Shown here in pieces: positions 36,984 to 45,957 of a stretch of 64,000 bases of DNA. Below the pieces are notes generated by a model. The model had not been told where the DNA came from. It saw only the letters and a list, made by a program, of their open reading frames with translations, and made no database searches. The translations under genes were made by a program, and so were the position numbers. Source of the DNA: Colwellia demingiae (GTDB taxonomy: Bacteria > Pseudomonadota > Gammaproteobacteria > Enterobacterales > Alteromonadaceae); contig NZ_VOLT01000005.1 in the NCBI RefSeq assembly GCF_007954275.1, positions 372,001-436,000 on the forward strand, written 5' to 3'. Position 1 is the stretch's first letter. Each line of letters opens with the position of its first letter.

Positions 36984-38114
36984 TTAATCAATTAAATAGG
37001 CCAATTTATTATTAAGTGTCTGCATAGACTTTTCCGTAAAGAGTAATAACAAATCACACTTTATTGGATAGTCCTCTATGCTATAGCTAATTTCTATTGC
37101 GAGTGTTTTTTTCCATTTATTGGCATTATTAGCAATTAAGTCAGAGATTTTTCTATGTTGCCCTAATACCTCAGGGTGTCCCTGACTAAACTGAATATCG
37201 AGCTGCTCTGATATCCCTTTTAAGCAGGCGCCAATAAGTACATTTGCTAAGTCCATTAATAATTCTAACTCAGTCCCCATATCAGCATCGTATTGATAAT
37301 TCATCAACGATGCGACATCTTTAAAGCTAGAGTCGTTAAGGATAAGCAAGGCTTCTCCTGAAATACCCGCACTAATAAAGCCTTGGCAAATACCCGATGT
37401 ACTTTCATGATTTTCGATATCTTTCAGCGCCATTCGAAGCTCACTCACTTCGATGAAATTAACATTAGGAATAGGTAACTCAACAAAAACATTGAGTAAA
37501 CGAGCCAATAAATCACCCGCTCGACCCATAGCGACATTAGCAATCTCTTGATAACAATCGCGAATATCTGTTGATAAGGTAAGATTAGGTTCAGTAACTT
37601 GTGGTTCACTCTCAACATTAGATACATTAACTTGAGTAACCCTAGGCTTCTCAGGAGTATTTATAACGGCAGGTGGTGGAGTTGCTGGAATATTGATTGA
37701 CGAATTATGCGATGTATCTAGTTCATTACTCGTCGCTGGATTTTCATGAGAGAAAAGTCCATAAGATGAAAGTACTTCAGTGAGAATATCTTTATTGACC
37801 GGTTTTTGAATAAAACCTAGTGCGCCTAAACTCGTAACACGTTGATGAGCCTCTGGTTGAATATCACCTGATATAACAATGGTAAGTGTTGGTAAATCTT
37901 GCGCCAAAATAGCTTCAAGCACCTGATAGCCATCCATTTTCGGCATGTTAAGATCGAGTAAAAGTACATCGCCTTTCCCTGCCTTTATCGCTTCAATTCC
38001 CTCAACACCATCGGCGGCAAAACTTATCTCTACATCCCAACCATCGGGTAATGAACGCGCCACTTGCTTGCGCGCCATATTAGAATCATCACAAATTAAT
38101 AATTTAGTGGTCAT
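36984..38114 (-). CDS. Response regulator with CheC-like phosphatase domain
   Basis: It is 376 aa. N-terminal receiver (residues 1-120) with acidic pocket ICDDSN, phosphoacceptor in LLLDLNMPKMDG and Lys in GFIQKPV; a Pro/Thr/Ser-rich linker (about 125-185); and a CheC/CheX-like domain (CYQEIANVAMGRAGDLLARLL, then ELLMDLANVLIGACLKGI). The latter repeats the ExxxNxxxG-type helix of CheC phosphatases. It probably dephosphorylates a response regulator, possibly itself. The following gene is a PAS-GGDEF protein, which suggests that the pair signals through c-di-GMP. Confidence 0.87.
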   Translation of the reverse strand: MTTKLLICDDSNMARKQVARSLPDGWDVEISFAADGVEGIEAIKAGKGDVLLLDLNMPKMDGYQVLEAILAQDLPTLTIVISGDIQPEAHQRVTSLGALGFIQKPVNKDILTEVLSSYGLFSHENPATSNELDTSHNSSINIPATPPPAVINTPEKPRVTQVNVSNVESEPQVTEPNLTLSTDIRDCYQEIANVAMGRAGDLLARLLNVFVELPIPNVNFIEVSELRMALKDIENHESTSGICQGFISAGISGEALLILNDSSFKDVASLMNYQYDADMGTELELLMDLANVLIGACLKGISEQLDIQFSQGHPEVLGQHRKISDLIANNANKWKKTLAIEISYSIEDYPIKCDLLLLFTEKSMQTLNNKLAYLID

Positions 38115-38286
38115 ATTAATCTTAGGCCTTACATAAACAATAACAATGGCCGAGTATTAAATATCTAGCCTCTATTGATAACCTTAAAGTATCCAATATA
38201 AAACACAATGATTAAGTTCTATTTATAGAATTTTTATCGCTAAACGGCTAATATAATTTCACCTTAACCATTAATTTCAATAACCC

Positions 38287-38973
38287 ATGAATTTTCCTAC
38301 TTCAAACATTGCCTTATGTGCATTTTTTATCGCCAGTTTTACTATTGCTTTCACTAGCCATAGTGATAATTTTGACTCAAAAAAACTTAAATCAACACAA
38401 AATCTTGTCAAAGCCGGAGATAAGTATGTCACCCTTTTAGGCGAACAGGTAAATGTTGGCGAGCAAGCTCCACAGTTTAAAGTTGTTGATAAAAACTTTG
38501 CGCCAGTAACATTGGCAGACTTTCAAGGACAAACTTTACTTATTTCAGTGGTGCCAAGCTTAGATACCGGTGTTTGTTCTATTCAAACAAAACGATTTAA
38601 TGAAGAAGCAGCAAAACTACCTGAGAATATTACAATTTTAACCATCAGTAATGATCTGCCATTTGCTCAAAAACGTTTTTGTGATGTTGAAAAAGTCGAT
38701 GGTATTAAGGTGCTATCTGATTCAGTTTGGCGTGATTTTGGCACTAGTTATGGTTTATTAATTAAGGATATGGGACTGCTTACCCGTGCAATATTTGTTA
38801 TAAATAACCAAGGCAAGATTGTGTACAAAGAGATAGTTGCAAACATATCACAACACCCTAATTATGATAAAGCACTAGCTAAAGTGAGATATACGGCGCC
38901 TGTTATTGTTATTGATCCGGAAGCTGAAGTTGAAGCGACTAAAGAACTTCCCGTGAAAGAAACTGAGAAATAA
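38287..38973 (+). CDS. Thiol peroxidase (Tpx family) with signal peptide
   Basis: Atypical 2-Cys peroxiredoxin that reduces hydroperoxides. It is 228 aa. The catalytic motif PSLDTGVCSIQTKRF carries the peroxidatic Cys, and the resolving Cys is in PFAQKRFCDVE; DFGTSYGLLIKD and RAIFVINNQG follow. Unlike cytoplasmic E. coli Tpx (168 aa) it has an N-terminal hydrophobic leader (IALCAFFIASFTIAFTSHS), so it should be exported, and an acidic C-terminal tail (about 15 residues). The periplasmic location is inferred. Confidence 0.9.
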   Translation: MNFPTSNIALCAFFIASFTIAFTSHSDNFDSKKLKSTQNLVKAGDKYVTLLGEQVNVGEQAPQFKVVDKNFAPVTLADFQGQTLLISVVPSLDTGVCSIQTKRFNEEAAKLPENITILTISNDLPFAQKRFCDVEKVDGIKVLSDSVWRDFGTSYGLLIKDMGLLTRAIFVINNQGKIVYKEIVANISQHPNYDKALAKVRYTAPVIVIDPEAEVEATKELPVKETEK

Positions 38974-39049
38974 CGCTTTAAAATATATATTTTAAATACA
39001 TGAAAAACAACCAGTTAAAATTTATCCTATAATTTTATTTAACTTTATT

Positions 39050-39078
39050 CTTGAAAAACCAGTAAACAATCCCATCTT
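39050..39078 (+). promoter_or_regulatory. Sigma-32-like heat-shock promoter
   Basis: CTTGAAA (39050-39056), a 14-bp gap and CCCATCTT (39071-39078) closely match the RpoH consensus CTTGAAA - 13-17 - CCCCATNT. It lies about 190 bp upstream of the hsp20 gene, giving a long leader that begins with a stable hairpin (TTGTGTAG 39082-39089 / CTACACAA 39103-39110) and a second one (TGCCT / AGGCA, about 39119-39139). Confidence 0.82.
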
Positions 39079-39242
39079 TAATTGTGTAGTCGCCGTAAGG
39101 GGCTACACAACAAAAATTGCCTGTTCATTATGAAAGGCAGCATTATTTTAAATGACTTATGATTTTGTGATTCAACTCTAGGCAATGTTTTTGCTAGAAA
39201 AAACTAACAACATTAACGTCGCTGTTTAAAATAATAATCAAC

Positions 39243-39264
39243 TTATTGCTATATTATAGGATAA
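39243..39264 (+). promoter_or_regulatory. ROSE-like RNA thermometer hairpin
   Basis: TTATTGCTAT-ATT-ATAGGATAA folds so that the Shine-Dalgarno AGGA (39258-39261) pairs with UUGCU, including the G-G opposition and bulged U that mark ROSE thermometers. The start codon is at 39271. Melting on warming would expose the ribosome binding site. The fold was made by hand. Confidence 0.75.
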
Positions 39265-39270
39265 CTTATT

Positions 39271-39741
39271 ATGCGTAACTCTACAGACTACAGCCCTCTT
39301 TATCGTTCATTTATTGGCTTTGACCATTTAGCTAGTTTAATAGATAAAGCTTCCCAACCGGGAAAACAATCATCATACCCGCCATATAACATTGAGTTAT
39401 TGGCCGAAAATCAATACCGCATTACTATGGCTGTCGCAGGCTTTAGTGAGGAAGATATTGATATTGAATCTAAAGACAATGGTTTAATCATTGTTGGTAC
39501 CAAACAAACCACTGCTAATTCAAAACAGGAAAACGAATCATCCCCTCGTCATTTTTTACATCAAGGTATTGCAGAGCGAAATTTTGAGCGTAAATTTCAA
39601 CTAGGTGAACACGTCAAAGTCATTGGCGCCTTTATGGAAAACGGTTTGCTGCACGTTGATTTAGAAAGAGAAATTCCAGAAGCATTAAAATCTCGGAAGA
39701 TAGCTATCAATGGCAAAAGCTTATTGAATGGAAATTCATAA
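39271..39741 (+). CDS. Small heat-shock protein, Hsp20/IbpA type
   Basis: ATP-independent chaperone that holds unfolded proteins. It is 156 aa: N-terminal segment YRSFIGFDHLASLID, the alpha-crystallin domain (YNIELLAENQYRITMAVAGFSEED to GLLHVDLEREIPE), and a C-terminal tail with a Lys-Ile-Ala-Ile type IxI anchor (SRKIAING). This matches IbpA/IbpB of gammaproteobacteria. Expression is likely heat-induced at both levels, by the sigma-32-like promoter and the ROSE-like hairpin upstream. A strong terminator follows. Confidence 0.95.
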   Translation: MRNSTDYSPLYRSFIGFDHLASLIDKASQPGKQSSYPPYNIELLAENQYRITMAVAGFSEEDIDIESKDNGLIIVGTKQTTANSKQENESSPRHFLHQGIAERNFERKFQLGEHVKVIGAFMENGLLHVDLEREIPEALKSRKIAINGKSLLNGNS

Positions 39742-39788
39742 ACCTTAACTTATTTCATATTTCTCCTTTTGTTTTACCTGTTGTTTTT

Positions 39789-39813
39789 GCCCAGTCTTTG
39801 ACTGGGCTTTTTT
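39789..39813 (+). terminator. Intrinsic terminator after hsp20
   Basis: GCCCAGTC-TTT-GACTGGGC stem-loop followed by T6, 48 bp past the hsp20 stop. Confidence 0.94.
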
Positions 39814-39864
39814 GTTTTACTATGCTACTTAAATAGTTATAAAATTATTTAAGAAATTAAGCCA

Positions 39865-41256
39865 TTGACTGAACTCCCACACTTAAAAAATAAAATTACT
39901 GTTGCAGGAGCCGGCCCTGTTGGCGCTATGTTAGCCATAATTTTATCGCGTGCCAATCACCAGGTCGATGTATTTGAATCACGCCCGGACCCTAGATCAC
40001 ACAGTGCACAACAAGGTAGAACCATCAATATTACCTTATCAGAGAGAGCATGGGCAGCACTTGAAATGATCGGCATTGATAAGAGAGTACGTCAATATGC
40101 TACACCACTTTATAAGCGTGTATTTCATGGGCAAGACGGAATTTTATCAGAACAAAATTATGGCCAAAAAAATCAAGCTATTTGGTCTATATCACGAGAA
40201 AAATTGACTGAGATTTTGATCAGCCAAGCCGAGCAAGAAGCACAAGTCAACTTACACTTTGAACAACGATTAACATACATAGATTTTAATACTGCTTGCT
40301 GCTCTTTTAGTTACTTGAAAGCTGGAAGAAAAGGCCATAAAGAGATTGATGCAGATTACGTATTTGCGGCCGATGGTGCTTTTTCTAAAGTACGTCGTCT
40401 TGCGCAGGAAACACCACGTTTTAGCTACTCTCAACGTTATGTGAAGCAATCATACATAGAGTTAACCATTTCCTCGAATAAAGATGGTAGTACTAAGTTA
40501 TCGCCACATGCCAGTCATCTTTGGCCTCGCAATGGTTTTTTATTAATTGCACTGCCAAATAATGATGGTAGCTTTACCTGTACTTTATACTTAAATGACC
40601 AAGGACCCGTTTCATTTTCATCACTAACAAGTGCAAAGGCAGTAGAGGATTTTTTTCTCCATCATTTTACTGATGTTATGCCACTATTAGAAAATCCTGT
40701 CACTGAGTTCCTTACAAAAACACCTAACCCGCTATTTTTAGTGAATGTTGATCCTTGGGTGATAAATAATAAAGTGGCTTTGATAGGTGATGCTGCTCAT
40801 GCCATGCTGCCTTTTTATGGCCAAGGTTTAAATAGTAGTTTTGAGGATTGTCACGCACTCGCAAAGCTTATCAAGTTATACACTGATGACTGGCTAAAAA
40901 TATTGCCCGCTTATTACTTACAACGCAAAAAAAACAACGATGCTATTAGTAAACTATCTAATGACCATTTTATTGAGATAAGCAGTCTTGATGACAATAT
41001 CGATGAGCTATTGAGTAAAAAAATAGCACATAAATTCGCATTAATGTGCCCTGAACTTTGGCCTTCATTAGATCAAATGGTCAGCTTTTCTCCTGACATT
41101 TCATACACAAAAGCCAGAGAGATATCAGTAGAGCAAAAGAGCATCATGACTGAAGTAATGCAAATTAAGAATATTCACCAGTGCTGGCAGGAGGATTACA
41201 TATACCGGGAATTAGAAAAAATAGCCTTAACAAGGCTTGCCCCTCTATTAAAATAA
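39865..41256 (+). CDS. FAD monooxygenase, kynurenine 3-monooxygenase-like
   Basis: Class A flavoprotein monooxygenase of 463 aa. It has the FAD-binding VAGAGPVGAMLAIIL, then the KMO-like FESRPDPRSHSAQQGRTINITLSERAW segments, ADGAFSKVRR, and the second FAD motif LIGDAAHAMLPFYGQGLNSSFEDC at about residue 310. In kynurenine 3-monooxygenases this hydroxylates L-kynurenine in tryptophan degradation. No other kynurenine-pathway gene is nearby, so substrate assignment is by resemblance only. The start is TTG 39865 with a poor ribosome binding site; the next ATG would remove the FAD loop. Confidence 0.82.
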   Translation: MTELPHLKNKITVAGAGPVGAMLAIILSRANHQVDVFESRPDPRSHSAQQGRTINITLSERAWAALEMIGIDKRVRQYATPLYKRVFHGQDGILSEQNYGQKNQAIWSISREKLTEILISQAEQEAQVNLHFEQRLTYIDFNTACCSFSYLKAGRKGHKEIDADYVFAADGAFSKVRRLAQETPRFSYSQRYVKQSYIELTISSNKDGSTKLSPHASHLWPRNGFLLIALPNNDGSFTCTLYLNDQGPVSFSSLTSAKAVEDFFLHHFTDVMPLLENPVTEFLTKTPNPLFLVNVDPWVINNKVALIGDAAHAMLPFYGQGLNSSFEDCHALAKLIKLYTDDWLKILPAYYLQRKKNNDAISKLSNDHFIEISSLDDNIDELLSKKIAHKFALMCPELWPSLDQMVSFSPDISYTKAREISVEQKSIMTEVMQIKNIHQCWQEDYIYRELEKIALTRLAPLLK

Positions 41257-41289
41257 ATTGGGGATAACAAACTCGAGAATAACAATTAA

Positions 41290-41643
41290 TTAAAACTCTA
41301 GCGAAAATAATAATTCTGATAAATCTGGCTTCCATTGGAATTCTTTTAGTTTGATCCTGCTACCAATCACAACGACCTGCTCATCTTGCAAATGATGTTT
41401 CTGCTTATCAAAATTTTCACTGCCTGGTGGGAAAGAAATCTTACCTTGTGAGTTAATAACTCTAAACCAAGGTACCGTTTGCCCTCGCCAGCCATCTTTT
41501 GGTACTTTACCAAGCGATTTTCCTACAAGACGCGCTCTACCAGGTAAACCAGCTAAGTCAGCAATTTGGCCATAACAAGCAACCTTACCTAGCGGAATTA
41601 ACTGTACTGTTTGCCATATCTGTTGGTAATTGGGATTTAACAT
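41290..41643 (-). CDS. Alkyltransferase-like DNA-binding protein (ATL)
   Basis: It is 117 aa and belongs to the O6-alkylguanine-DNA alkyltransferase fold. It keeps the DNA-binding helix-turn-helix with the arginine finger (GRARLVGKSLGKVP) and YGQIADLAG. The active-site motif PCHR is replaced by PWFR, so the alkyl-accepting Cys is lost and the protein should be an ATL (YbaZ/Atl1-like), which flips O6-alkylguanine and recruits nucleotide excision repair. The Cys-to-Trp change is seen directly; the role is family knowledge. Confidence 0.9.
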   Translation of the reverse strand: MLNPNYQQIWQTVQLIPLGKVACYGQIADLAGLPGRARLVGKSLGKVPKDGWRGQTVPWFRVINSQGKISFPPGSENFDKQKHHLQDEQVVVIGSRIKLKEFQWKPDLSELLFSLEF

Positions 41644-41762
41644 AGTGTTGTAAGTCCAATTTATCTAGGTTTTAACCCAATTTTTTAATTACCCAATGAA
41701 TTACTGTATCATAGCAGCATAAGTAAAAATAACGTGAGTGGTCAATAGACCTAAGGAAAAAC

Positions 41763-42218
41763 ATGAAAATTTGGGTTGATGCTGATGCATGTCCAGTGGT
41801 GATCAAAGAAATATTATTTAAAGCGGCTGACAGAACGAAAATAGCCATCACCTTAGTGGCCAATCATCATGTCCGCATACCACCTTCACCCTTTATAAGT
41901 TTCATGCAGGTCAGTAGTGGCTTTGATGTTGCAGACGATGAAATAGTTAAGCGTATTGAGGCCAATGATTTAGTTATCACCAGTGATATTCCACTAGCAG
42001 ATGAAGTGATAGATAAAGGGGGCGTTGCCCTGAGTCCTCGTGGCGAGCTTTATACTAAAGAGAATATAAAATCACGACTCAATATTCGTGATTTTATGGA
42101 CACCATGCGCGCTAGTGGCGTTCATACAGGTGGGCCACCCGCCTTAAATCAAACAGATAGACAAAATTTCGCTAATCATCTTGATCGTATTATTACCCAA
42201 TTCAAAAAAACGCTATAA
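41763..42218 (+). CDS. YaiI/YqxD (UPF0178) family protein
   Basis: It is 151 aa. The N-terminal [17 protein letters not shown] and the later [14 protein letters not shown] and [11 protein letters not shown] are the signatures of UPF0178, a PIN-like family with conserved aspartates suggestive of nuclease activity. No function is proven. It is the last gene before the accessory island. Confidence 0.9.
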   Translation: MKIWVDADACPVVIKEILFKAADRTKIAITLVANHHVRIPPSPFISFMQVSSGFDVADDEIVKRIEANDLVITSDIPLADEVIDKGGVALSPRGELYTKENIKSRLNIRDFMDTMRASGVHTGGPPALNQTDRQNFANHLDRIITQFKKTL

Positions 42219-42295
42219 ATAACATGCGCAGATACTCACGTGAGCATCTGTACATTGATTATATCCATGTTCAATCAAGACTGCGTAACTTATCG

Positions 42296-42565
42296 CTAGC
42301 CTATCTCACTCTTAGTTTTCTCCAATAAGAGTGCTTTAATCTCTGCTATTTCACTCTCTAATTTATCAATTTGTGCACGACTAGCGGGTTCTCCGCCATC
42401 ACCACTTTCACCATGTTGCTCAGCACGAAACTGCTCATGCTCTTGGCTCATCACTTCTAATACCGTACCCACCATCATATTTAAAAAGATAAAGGCGGTT
42501 AAAAAGATAAAGGTTAAATAATAAATCCAGCTTAGTGGATGTACTGCCATTGTTTCGTACATGAC
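42296..42565 (-). pseudogene. C-terminal fragment of a voltage-gated-type ion channel
   Basis: About 88 codons matching only the end of a bacterial one-domain cation channel: VMYETMAVHPLSWIYYLTFIFLTAF (end of the pore loop and helix S6), followed by the coiled-coil tail IDKLESEIAEIKALLLEK. Homology stops abruptly at VMYETM near 42566, and a stop codon (TAG) lies six codons further upstream. The S1-S5 part is missing. A full-length paralogue lies at 48191. The loss of the 5' part marks the left edge of the accessory island. Confidence 0.85.
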
Positions 42566-42765
42566 ATATAAGTTATCTCCCTATAAAAAGTGTGACATTG
42601 GTGAGTGAGTGAGTGGCGGTACCTATAAATAATAGACTCATACAAAGACAGTGTTCAAAATAAACCCTGTCAACATATAATTCTGTGACAAAATAAAATT
42701 AAAAAAATGGTAATAACCAAGAAAAAAAATTGTTGACAAAATATAGTTCACTTTTGCATTCATTC
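42566..42765. other. Island left junction, non-coding
   Basis: 200 bp of A+T-rich DNA with a GAGTGAGTGAGTG run (42602-42614). No gene is seen. A similar GTGTGTGAGTGAGG occurs after the full-length channel at about 49032-49045. Confidence 0.4.
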
Positions 42766-45210
42766 TTACCCCATAACAACATACGGAAAATATTTTCTCT
42801 CACGCTTTCTAAAAGCATCAGTTCCACCTTCAAGTGAAAGAAGTTGCTCTCGGTAATCCATATTCTCAATAGAGGTTTCACTAGAATTTGTTATCTTAGA
42901 GTCAGACATTGAAAGTATATGAATCAATTCTGAATCACCATTGACAACAAAATTAGCATTGTGAGTCGCAAAAATAATCTGTCTGTTCTTTTTAACTGTT
43001 TTCACCAGCTCAACAAGATATTTTGCGATTAAGTTACTATCTAAATGAGCTTCAGGCTCATCAATAATTATTGGAGTATTCCCTAGCATTATCAAAGCTA
43101 CAATAGCAGCAGTACACCTTTGACCAAAAGAAGTGTTTTGAATGGGTCTACCATCGTAAAAAACATTTATATTTCCATACTTTTCAACATTAAAAAGCGC
43201 TAACTCAATGTCGATTAATAATGTTTGAAAGTTGCTTTCTGATCCAAAGAAAGTTCTCAATGTAGAAGTCGTTACTCCATCACCTGCAACCTTTTCCAAT
43301 AACGCCTCCTTTGACTGGATCGCAGTAAAGTCAAAACCTTCAAAAGCTCTAGCAACATTATGACTCCGGATATTGTTCTCCTGAGTGTTTTCGTTCACTT
43401 CTTGGCAGATGTGTTTTATCAATTCGCTAAACATCAATTCCTTGTCCCAATCAAAAGTTAAATTAATTGTTTTAACCTCATCGCTCACATTTTCTAATTG
43501 GGAATTAACACTCGTTAATGATTGGGTAATCAGGGTTTTGTAATCATTAATATATTTTCTATCAATGCTATTGGATTCTATTTTTTCCTCTAACATTGCA
43601 ATATATGCCTGTAAATCAGGTAATTCTTGATTTAATCTAGATAGGGAATCTTGTGTATTGCTCACATCTATTAAGTTTTCTCTCGACAGTCCTTTACTAG
43701 CTAGATATTCATCGAGTGCTTCTCTTGATGACTCTAGTAAAGATATTGCCTCTTTTTCTTCAACCAGAGCCTCCTGAATATCCTCTGGCGACTCAACTTG
43801 TATCAATGTTTCTTCTAAGCTTTCTATCGCTGAAATATAACGGCTACCGAAAGAATTATTATCTTCATTATTTAGGTTAGTGGCCTTTGACTTTTGAATA
43901 AGTAATTTTAAGCTCTCAGCTAAATCACTTGTTAAGCTTTTCCACTTATTATTTATTTGTATTATGTTAGAGATCTTTGCAACTTTAAACGTTAACTCCG
44001 TATATTGGTCACTTTGATATGAAGCAACTATCTTCTGGTTTGCCTCTAATTCATTTTGCTTTCTTTTTAATGTTTGCTTGGCATCATATAGACTAATAAT
44101 ATCGGTACGACAAACTGCTAGCATTTTCAAACAATTATCTGTTTTTTGGCGAATAGCTGTAATATCCTTGCCTGATTCAAGTTTCATTAATCGAGAAAAT
44201 ATAGCTTCGGAGAAAACTTTAGAACTAGTAGCAAATTGCTCTATTGAGTTTTGTCCCAAAAATTCAATTTGTTCTGCTGTTACACTAGAGTCGATACTGA
44301 CATACTCTTCAAAATCACCAGCATCCAACTCTATTTTATTAGCTTTAAAAAAATCATTCTCTCCTGGTTTAAATGACTCGTGAATAAGGTTTATGAGTGT
44401 ACTTTTTCCAGAGCCTCTACCACCAATAATACAAGTTAAATAAGGGCTAAAATTAAAGCTGTGCTTCCCTGAAAAACAAAAAGTGTCACGATGATCTCCT
44501 GCTAAGATTGAAGTCTCATCTGGAAAAGAAAAACTTACATTGCTAATTTTAAGTGGTGGAGAAATGGGTTCGCTTTCATTTATTTGGACTCTTCCGTCGA
44601 ACTCATACAATGCTTGCCTTAAACCTTCAAAGCTGCAATCAGCTTTAATCCAGCTAAAGCATTTACCTATACGATCTTTATTATCGGAGTCAGAAAATCG
44701 GTGAGCATCACTACAATCCAGCAACCTATCATTAACATTAGATTGAGTTAAGCTCTCTCTCGCTTTAAAATAGTGAGGAATTTTTGCAGATGATATAAAA
44801 ACCAAATCAGTTTTATTGATAATATTCTTTTTATCAGCAATAGATTGATCATTCCATTTAATATCAGCCCACTCTGTTTTCCCTACGGCAGTTAAGAACT
44901 TCCCTTCAAAATACGGCCTAGTAAGTATGTCCGTCAACTTATCAAAGTTTACACAGAAATTATTAAAGCCTTCTTGTAAAGCAGGCCCAAAATGAATTTT
45001 TTGTTCATCGGGAACACTTGCAATGATCAACTCACCTAATTCACTTAAACTCTCTTTAGTCGGAAGAGCATTCCACTTTCCATTTCCCGCAACAGAATCA
45101 TATTGGGGCATTACCTGATAAGCCGTTGCAAGAGCGTTAAGAAACTGAGCTTGAATAACATCCACTGGAACTTCGTTCGAGAAAATAATATGGTAATTTA
45201 TTTTACTCAT
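42766..45210 (-). CDS. SMC/ABC-like ATPase (C-terminal part of a TrlF-like PHP-ATPase)
   Basis: It is 814 aa. N-terminal region of PHP-type fold continuation, then an ATP-binding head: Walker A IGGRGSGKSTLIN at about residue 258, a long coiled-coil middle (about 360-560), ABC signature region SFGQRCTAAIVAL, Walker B PIIIDEPEAHLD and H-loop FATHNANF. The architecture matches the TrlF-like group (PHP domain plus AAA/SMC-like ATPase); its role is not settled, but such ATPases are common in defence loci. It is separated from its PHP start (45243-45488) by a one-base frameshift, so it may be expressed only from the internal ATG or not at all. Confidence 0.8.
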   Translation of the reverse strand: MSKINYHIIFSNEVPVDVIQAQFLNALATAYQVMPQYDSVAGNGKWNALPTKESLSELGELIIASVPDEQKIHFGPALQEGFNNFCVNFDKLTDILTRPYFEGKFLTAVGKTEWADIKWNDQSIADKKNIINKTDLVFISSAKIPHYFKARESLTQSNVNDRLLDCSDAHRFSDSDNKDRIGKCFSWIKADCSFEGLRQALYEFDGRVQINESEPISPPLKISNVSFSFPDETSILAGDHRDTFCFSGKHSFNFSPYLTCIIGGRGSGKSTLINLIHESFKPGENDFFKANKIELDAGDFEEYVSIDSSVTAEQIEFLGQNSIEQFATSSKVFSEAIFSRLMKLESGKDITAIRQKTDNCLKMLAVCRTDIISLYDAKQTLKRKQNELEANQKIVASYQSDQYTELTFKVAKISNIIQINNKWKSLTSDLAESLKLLIQKSKATNLNNEDNNSFGSRYISAIESLEETLIQVESPEDIQEALVEEKEAISLLESSREALDEYLASKGLSRENLIDVSNTQDSLSRLNQELPDLQAYIAMLEEKIESNSIDRKYINDYKTLITQSLTSVNSQLENVSDEVKTINLTFDWDKELMFSELIKHICQEVNENTQENNIRSHNVARAFEGFDFTAIQSKEALLEKVAGDGVTTSTLRTFFGSESNFQTLLIDIELALFNVEKYGNINVFYDGRPIQNTSFGQRCTAAIVALIMLGNTPIIIDEPEAHLDSNLIAKYLVELVKTVKKNRQIIFATHNANFVVNGDSELIHILSMSDSKITNSSETSIENMDYREQLLSLEGGTDAFRKRERKYFPYVVMG

Positions 45211-45242
45211 ATTACTCTTACTACCACCAAATTTATCAACTC

Positions 45243-45488
45243 TCAGCTCAATAACAGGTAAAAAATCTCAATATTAGGAAAGCGGCCCTTAGCTTTTTCT
45301 TCTAAAACACGTCTATATCCATCAATAAAAATATAATCATTGATCCCAATCACTTTAAATTCAGGAGGCAGACTTTCAATATTTGTAATAAACTTATCCC
45401 AGTCCCCTCCATACTCGGAAACTAATGAATCTGGAGTATGCACATGTAGATCCCACTTAAACCAAGATGATCCTTTATAACTACTCAT
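45243..45488 (-). pseudogene. N-terminal PHP part of the frameshifted TrlF-like gene
   Basis: 81 codons: SSWFKWDLHVHTPDSLVSEYGG with the PHP metal motif HxH, then FKVIGINDYIFIDGYRR. It ends after PNIEIF in an A6/T6 run (45260-45265). One extra T would give IEIFLPVIELRVDKFGGSKSNM and run directly into the 814-aa ATPase frame. The gene is therefore a single PHP-ATPase gene with a homopolymer deletion, unless -1 slippage on T6 restores the frame. Confidence 0.85.
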
Positions 45489-45687
45489 AATACTTTTCCT
45501 TAAAATTAAATTGGTCTACATGCCACCATAAAACGTACTAACAAAACTCTTAACTTTTTCAGTTATCCTAGGCATTACCTTTTTACGTTGCAGTACAACT
45601 TGGAGCTTTTTCCATTGTGGCGACGATATCTTCACGCAGTGGCTCAGTAAGCTTGATTAGACAGCAATACTGTTTTCTATGTCATTT
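45489..45687. other. Spacer with a short relic
   Basis: 199 bp between the XRE gene and the PHP-ATPase gene. On the minus strand a short open stretch reads LIKLTEPLREDIVATMEKAPSC before a stop; it may be the end of a decayed gene. Not identified. Confidence 0.3.
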
Positions 45688-45915
45688 TCAATCATTCGAG
45701 AGATCAATTTCGGGCATTAAATCAGCAGGTTGGCATTTTAGTGCCTTTGCTATTTTAAAAAGCTTATCAAGGGAGATGTTTACTTCCCCTCTATCGATAC
45801 GGCCAATATAGCTTCTGTCAATATCTGTCAGCTTTGAAAGTGCATCTTGAGAAATATTATTTTCCCCTCTCTTAGCCCTTAATTTTTCTGCAAATTTTTG
45901 TATTAGGTCGCTCAT
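45688..45915 (-). CDS. XRE/Cro-type transcriptional regulator
   Basis: 75 aa, a single HTH_3 domain: LRAKRGENNISQDALSKLTDIDRSYIGRIDRGEVNISLDKLFKIAKAL. It probably represses its own locus. Its start codon lies 43 bp from a four-fold 15-bp repeat array (45958-46012), its likely operator. The PHP-ATPase gene lies downstream in the same direction and the small gene plus helicase are divergent, so it may control both arms. Confidence 0.9.
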   Translation of the reverse strand: MSDLIQKFAEKLRAKRGENNISQDALSKLTDIDRSYIGRIDRGEVNISLDKLFKIAKALKCQPADLMPEIDLSND

Positions 45916-45957
45916 TGGATAAACCTCAGATCCAAATAAGCAACTATTTCATATTGC

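Noticed and set aside
44078..44383. 101-aa plus-strand ORF in the ATPase gene
   Set aside because: Antisense to the coiled-coil part of the ATPase; no start signals.
45617..45811. 64-aa plus-strand ORF over the XRE gene
   Set aside because: Antisense to a well-supported XRE regulator; composition is that of a shadow frame.
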